Shown here: positions 4,585 to 7,454 of the stretch, piece after piece
Numbering within the stretch: the stretch's first letter is position 1
How the letters are laid out: the number at the start of each line of letters is the position of its first letter
Source of the DNA: an uncultured Ruminococcus sp.
GTDB lineage: Bacteria > Bacillota > Clostridia > Oscillospirales > Ruminococcaceae
DNA: 7,454 nucleotides
Reading direction: 5' to 3'
Assembly (NCBI GenBank): GCA_945835085.1
Contig: CAMAIG010000070.1
Coordinates: 1-7,454 of the forward strand
The notes under the pieces: generated by a model
Told to the model about the DNA's origin: nothing
The model's input: the letters and a program-made list of their open reading frames with translations, nothing else
Database searches by the model: none
Position numbers and translations under genes: made by a program

Positions 4585-4959
4585 TTGAACCCCGAACAAA
4601 AGGAGATGAGAAAAATAGCAGAGATCGAACCGCATAATCGGTATATGCAGATACGCCTCACCGAAGCAGAATACGAAGCTATCGAGCGCAAGTTTCGCAA
4701 CAGCGGTCTGAGGTCACGGAGCGAGTTTATCAGGGCTATGATCTTTGAGGGATATATAGTCAATTTTGATGAGGAGAAGTTTGATAAGATTTACAGGCTT
4801 GTCGGAAGTATTTCCAACAACATCAATCAGATAGCCGTGAGAGCGAACAGCACGAACAAAGTGTATACCGAAGACATCGTGAACATCAAGGAGGGGCAGG
4901 ATAAGATTTGGCAATTACTAAACTCTTTGCAATCAAAACTACTGAGGTTAAAGCGTTAG
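4585..4959 (+). CDS. mobC: MobC-like relaxosome accessory protein
   Basis: MobC-type proteins bind oriT and help the relaxase open the DNA at nic. From TTG 4585 the product is 124 residues. A ribbon-helix-helix-like N-terminal part (about 19-53) contains RYMQIRLTEAEYEAIE and SRSEFIRAMI, and SNNINQIAVRAN (77-88) is the hallmark NxNQIA motif of the family. The TTG is preferred because GAGGG stands 7 nt upstream; an ATG at 4606 has GGAG directly touching it, which is too close. The open frame continues upstream to 4474, but that part is filled by the oriT dyads and is unlikely to be translated. The last 52 bp overlap the relaxase gene, whose ribosome site lies inside mobC, which implies coupled expression. 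Confidence 0.85.
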   Translation: MNPEQKEMRKIAEIEPHNRYMQIRLTEAEYEAIERKFRNSGLRSRSEFIRAMIFEGYIVNFDEEKFDKIYRLVGSISNNINQIAVRANSTNKVYTEDIVNIKEGQDKIWQLLNSLQSKLLRLKR

Positions 4960-6308
4960 CCTATATCGCCAACCCTGAAAAAACAGACGGCGGCAGACTG
5001 ATCTTCACATACGGGTGCAGCTCTGATCCTGCACAGGCAAGCAGAGATTTTGAAGCAGTCCGTGCAGGAGGAACGGGCTTGAATACTGTCCTCTCTCAGC
5101 ACTTTATTCAGAGCTTTAAGCCTGGTGAGATCACGCCTGAAAGAGCTTTGGAAGTAGGCAAGGAACTTTGCGAAAAATTCCTCAAGGGCGAATACCAATA
5201 CTTTCTCGCAATCCATACCGATACCGACCATACACATCTGCACGTTATCTTCAATAATGTGAACCGAAAAAACGGCAGAACTTTCGAGACCAATATGAAT
5301 CAGGGCAAGGTCAAGGAACGTGCGTGGAAGAAGCTTATTGACCTGTCGGACGAAGTATGCAAACGGCATCATCTGGATGTTATCGAACACCCCGAAAGAA
5401 CGAAGGGCAAGAGCCATTGGGAGTGGGATATGAACCGTCAAGGGCTATCGTGGAAAGCCAAGCTGAAATACACGATAGATCAGGTTGTGAAAGCAAGCGA
5501 GGACTTCGATGATTTTATCAGGAAGTGCGCCGAGTATGGTGTGCTTGTTGAGTACAATCCAGACCACAAGATCGACCTGAAATTTATGCTTTCGGAGCAG
5601 AAAGAACGCAATCCGAGAGCCAAGATGACTCGCGCCCGAACACTCGGCTGGTACTATGAAACACGGCAGATCAAAGACCGCATCGCTCAGTATCACGGAG
5701 TTATGATCTACACGCCGAGGACAAAGGTCAGAGTTATCACAAAGAAGCCACCGAACAAGTTCGTTCAGGACGCTATCGACCGTGGCAATATGAAGCTCGC
5801 CAGTATCGCAAAGAATGTGATAGCCGAGTACGGTGCCCCGCCTGATCAGATACGGCAGGCGGCAATATCGGAATACGCTCACAGCCGAGGACTTCTCTCC
5901 GAGCTGAACACCATGAAAACTGAGATTGAGGACTTGCAGGTGAAGCTGAAAGTCCTGCGGAAATACCGCAAGCTGAAAGTATACGGCGAGGAGTTGAAAA
6001 CTCTCAGCGGAAGTGCTGCGAAGAAGTACCGCCGTGAACACAGTGCAGAGCTTACCGAGTACGGGCAAATCCGCACTAAGGTATTGGAGCTTTATCCCTC
6101 CGGTCATATCCCGACCGTGGAGAGCCTGGACAAAAAAATAAACGCCCTTATACAAGAGCGTTCATTGAAGGATCAGCAGTTTCGTGAAGCGGACAAGCGG
6201 GCGCGTGACCTTGCCGACGCACAGCGTACCATTGAGGAGTTTCTCCGTCAGGAACGCAACGAACAGCAGCAAGACTGCAAGCGTAAGAAGAACGGGGATT
6301 TGGAGTGA
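4908..6308 (+). CDS. mobA: Relaxase/mobilization nuclease (MOBP-type, MobA/VirD2-like)
   Basis: The relaxase cuts one strand at oriT, stays bound to the 5' end through a tyrosine and leads the strand into the recipient. The 466-residue product has the Relaxase (PF03432-type) domain in roughly the first 250 residues. Motif I is LAYIANPEKT with likely catalytic Y19. Motif II is SQHFIQSF with H65. Motif III is HTDTDHTHLHVIFN, with metal-binding H103, H110 and H112. The C-terminal part (about 335-465) is rich in Lys, Glu, Leu and Arg and is predicted coiled-coil. No primase or helicase domain is seen. The start is TTG at 4908, supported by GGAGGGG about 11 nt upstream and by the MAITK opening usual in this family. 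No type IV secretion gene is in the window, so the element is probably mobilizable rather than self-transmissible. The stop lies 3 bp from a convergent gene. Confidence 0.93.
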   Translation: MAITKLFAIKTTEVKALAYIANPEKTDGGRLIFTYGCSSDPAQASRDFEAVRAGGTGLNTVLSQHFIQSFKPGEITPERALEVGKELCEKFLKGEYQYFLAIHTDTDHTHLHVIFNNVNRKNGRTFETNMNQGKVKERAWKKLIDLSDEVCKRHHLDVIEHPERTKGKSHWEWDMNRQGLSWKAKLKYTIDQVVKASEDFDDFIRKCAEYGVLVEYNPDHKIDLKFMLSEQKERNPRAKMTRARTLGWYYETRQIKDRIAQYHGVMIYTPRTKVRVITKKPPNKFVQDAIDRGNMKLASIAKNVIAEYGAPPDQIRQAAISEYAHSRGLLSELNTMKTEIEDLQVKLKVLRKYRKLKVYGEELKTLSGSAAKKYRREHSAELTEYGQIRTKVLELYPSGHIPTVESLDKKINALIQERSLKDQQFREADKRARDLADAQRTIEEFLRQERNEQQQDCKRKKNGDLE

Positions 6309-6311
6309 CAT

Positions 6312-6635
6312 TTAGTCTGTAACTTCAAACATTACTGTGATGTTCATAGAACCGAGCTTATTATTTACATGATTCAGGTATTCAATGCAGAAGTCAGACG
6401 GCTGGTATTTGAATTTGATCTGTATTTCGTAAACAGACAGACTTGCATTAGGATAAGTTTCTTCGTACTGCTTACTGTCTATAAACCATATATAAGTGTT
6501 CAGCTTGTCCTGAAGCATAAACATATGCTCCTTGATTATCTCATCATCAAATTCCAAATGGTCATAAAGTTGAAGTATCAGCTTCTTACCTTCATAGGCA
6601 GTAGCATCAATGACCTCAGCATTATCAATAGCCAT
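6312..6635 (-). CDS. DUF6572-like small protein
   Basis: This 107-residue soluble protein has no signal peptide or membrane segment. The features VIDATAYEGKKLILQLYDHL (8-27), HMFMLQDKLNTYIWFI (37-52) and ETYPNA (59-64) match the pattern that I know as DUF6572: VIDA..., DHLxW/F, LQxKLNxYL.FI and YP.A. The function of that family is not established; members occur near toxin-immunity and secretion loci, so an immunity role is only a possibility. The start at 6635 has AGGAGGG 6 nt upstream, formed by the end of the preceding gene. The stop of that gene is only 2 nt away, so the two are co-translated. The gene looks more AT-rich than the relaxase gene it converges with, which may signal a separate origin. 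Its stop lies 3 bp from the relaxase stop and no terminator separates them. Confidence 0.7.
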   Translation of the reverse strand: MAIDNAEVIDATAYEGKKLILQLYDHLEFDDEIIKEHMFMLQDKLNTYIWFIDSKQYEETYPNASLSVYEIQIKFKYQPSDFCIEYLNHVNNKLGSMNITVMFEVTD

Positions 6636-6637
6636 TA

Positions 6638-7066
6638 TTATCCCTCCTGCTTGTGAGCTTTTTGATATTCCTCCAACGCCGTGAGCAACAGCTTATTCAC
6701 GCTCATACCGAGCGTTTCCGCATAAGCCTTGATCGCATCACGCTCCTCGGCGGACACATACAGCTTCAGCGTTTTGTAATTCGCTTTGGCATACTGTGCG
6801 TTTGAGGAAATCTTCTTGGAACGAGCCTGCTTCTGCTGGCACTCCTTACAATACTTTTGAGAGCCTGCCGTCACCTTATAAGGCTTTTCGCAGATAGAGC
6901 ATATCTGTTCGCTGCCGATCGCAACAGCTTCTCCGGCTTGCTTCTTCTCCTTATATGCCTTATTCCGCATGACCTGAGCCTTGTCACGGCAGTAGATGCA
7001 GTATTTCGCTCTGGCGGACGGCGATTCAAACTCCATTCCGCAGATCTGGCAAGTGTGCTTATACAT
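6638..7066 (-). CDS. Double zinc-ribbon plus ribbon-helix-helix protein
   Basis: The 142-residue protein has two similar Cys4 zinc-ribbon units: C6/C9 with C23/C26, and C56/C59 with C73/C76. Both have the spacing CxxC-x13-CxxC and the common pattern QICxxC...KYCxxC. A basic linker (77-95) leads to a ribbon-helix-helix-like segment (97-135): a beta strand TLKLYVS, helix AEERDAIKAYAETLG and helix SVNKLLLTALEEY. RHH proteins bind DNA as dimers and often repress their own promoters; MobC-like relaxosome proteins also use this fold. The start at 7066 follows AAGGGGTG 5 nt upstream. The gene has its own strong promoter (7097-7125), divergent from ssb, and shares an operon with the DUF6572-like gene. 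A likely role is regulator of itself and ssb. A relaxosome accessory function is the main alternative. Confidence 0.75.
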   Translation of the reverse strand: MYKHTCQICGMEFESPSARAKYCIYCRDKAQVMRNKAYKEKKQAGEAVAIGSEQICSICEKPYKVTAGSQKYCKECQQKQARSKKISSNAQYAKANYKTLKLYVSAEERDAIKAYAETLGMSVNKLLLTALEEYQKAHKQEG

Positions 7067-7096
7067 CAGATCACCCCTTGATCGGTTATTACAGCT

Positions 7097-7125
7097 ATTC
7101 TATCACATTAATGGGGATATGTCAA
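7097..7125 (-). promoter_or_regulatory. Promoter of the zinc-ribbon/RHH operon
   Basis: On the minus strand TTGACA (7125-7120), an exact 17-bp spacer and TAGAAT (7102-7097) form a near-consensus sigma-A promoter. The -35 box lies within the 14-bp inverted repeat shared with the ssb promoter. Confidence 0.8.
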
Positions 7126-7220
7126 GTATAATTGAAAATATAGTGACGCTGCACTGGGGAAATCAGATAATTTGCTGCGCATTGCCGAAATTCAAAAACT
7201 TCTCAAAATTATACTTGACA
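7120..7220. repeat. 14-bp inverted repeat shared by two divergent promoters
   Basis: TGTCAAGTATAATT (7120-7133) and AATTATACTTGACA (7207-7220) are perfect inverted copies separated by 73 bp. Each ends in the -35 hexamer of its own promoter. There is also an imperfect direct similarity between 7114-7137 and 7224-7247 (GGGATAT, then AGTATAAT, then GAAA). This fits common binding sites for a dimeric regulator, or promoter duplication. Confidence 0.75.
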
Positions 7221-7243
7221 ATAGGGATATTGAATAGTATAAT
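7215..7243 (+). promoter_or_regulatory. Promoter of ssb
   Basis: TTGACA (7215-7220), an exact 17-bp spacer and TATAAT (7238-7243) give a perfect sigma-A consensus. The expected leader before the ssb start is about 48 nt. It contains AAAGGAAGG as ribosome site. Confidence 0.88.
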
Positions 7244-7297
7244 GAAAGCACAACAGGAACACAGAAACCCGAAACCACGAAAGGAAGGTAAATACCT

Positions 7298-7454
7298 ATG
7301 TTAAACAAATTCTTAGTCTCAGGCAGAATGACTGCCGATCCCGAAATCAAGACTATTGGTGAGAACCGCCTCTGCGAGTTCACTATCGCTTGCGAACGTC
7401 CGAAGCGTAAGGGTGAGGAGACTGCCGAGACAGACTTCTTCCCCTGCACCGCCT
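7298..7454 (+). CDS. ssb: Single-stranded DNA-binding protein (partial, N-terminus only)
   Basis: The first 52 codons are present; the gene runs off the right edge. The opening MLNKFLVSGRMTADPEIK, the segment CEFTIACERP and TDFFPCTA match the N-terminal OB-fold of bacterial Ssb: LNKxxLxGRLTxDPE, FxIAxxR and TDFxxCxAW. Ssb coats single-stranded DNA during replication, repair and transfer. Element-borne copies probably protect the transferred strand in the recipient. The ATG at 7298 follows GGAAGG 9 nt upstream and the promoter is consensus. It is divergent from the zinc-ribbon/RHH operon and shares the 14-bp inverted repeat with it. The acidic C-terminal tail that recruits partners cannot be checked. 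Confidence 0.9.
   Translation, partial: MLNKFLVSGRMTADPEIKTIGENRLCEFTIACERPKRKGEETAETDFFPCTA

Noticed and set aside
5445..6155. Minus-strand frame of 236 codons inside the relaxase gene
   Set aside because: It is a shadow of the relaxase coding sequence, without ribosome site or domain.
6638..7066. Type VI-D CRISPR-associated WYL/RHH accessory system
   Set aside because: Ruminococcus Cas13d loci carry RHH-WYL accessory proteins. Here, however, the WYL protein has a winged helix, the RHH protein is separate, and no Cas13 gene or repeat array is present.
7120..7247. Replication iterons
   Set aside because: Only two inverted copies and one imperfect direct copy exist, they coincide with promoter boxes, and no Rep gene is in the window.
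1..7454. CRISPR array, tRNA, rRNA, insertion sequence, attachment site
   Set aside because: No regularly spaced repeats, cloverleaf, rRNA core sequence or transposase was found. No attachment site can be defined without the element ends.

Overview
The window reads as the core of a small integrative mobilizable element, or a mobilizable plasmid segment, from a low-to-mid-GC Gram-positive gut-type bacterium. My best guess is a Ruminococcus-like member of the Clostridia. The basis is strong AGGAGG-type ribosome sites, sigma-A promoters with 17-bp spacers (TTGACA/TATAAT), MobC and relaxase proteins of the kind common on Firmicutes elements, and small XRE and sigma-like proteins typical of clostridial mobile DNA. 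No tRNA, rRNA, CRISPR array, transposase or antibiotic-resistance gene is visible.

Left part (1-2121). The window opens inside a minus-strand excisionase-like DNA-binding gene, so an integrase may lie just outside. Next comes a 510-bp non-coding stretch. It holds two tandem, related hairpins with a compensatory base change, a third hairpin, and three Shine-Dalgarno/ATG combinations that open only tiny ORFs. A minus-strand pair follows: an XRE repressor-like protein and a sigma-region-4-like protein, joined by a TAATG overlap. Upstream of the pair are a GTTCCCG/CGGGAAC palindrome, a candidate promoter and a 600-bp gap that includes a strong minus-strand terminator.

Middle (2122-4271). A stand-alone DnaQ-like DEDDh exonuclease has its own near-consensus promoter and ends in a terminator that contains the ATG of a doubtful 60-codon ORF. 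A WYL-domain transcription regulator is read from its own promoter through a roughly 145-nt leader. That leader carries a perfect 12-bp hairpin and a possible leader peptide, which suggests attenuation.

Right part (4272-7454). A cluster of four inverted repeats (4416-4570) ends in a stepped 62-bp dyad and is the likely oriT. It is followed on the plus strand by mobC and an overlapping MOBP-type relaxase gene, both apparently starting with TTG. The relaxase ends 3 bp from a convergent two-gene operon: a double zinc-ribbon/ribbon-helix-helix protein, then a DUF6572-like protein. That operon and a divergent ssb gene (cut by the window end) have near-consensus promoters that share a 14-bp inverted repeat.

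How the parts fit: oriT, MobC and relaxase would nick DNA and start transfer using conjugation machinery supplied by another element. Ssb would handle single strands. The excisionase would assist excision. The XRE/sigma-like pair, the WYL protein and the zinc-ribbon/RHH protein are four candidate regulators within 7.5 kb. Functions are inferred from sequence motifs by eye; no database search was run.
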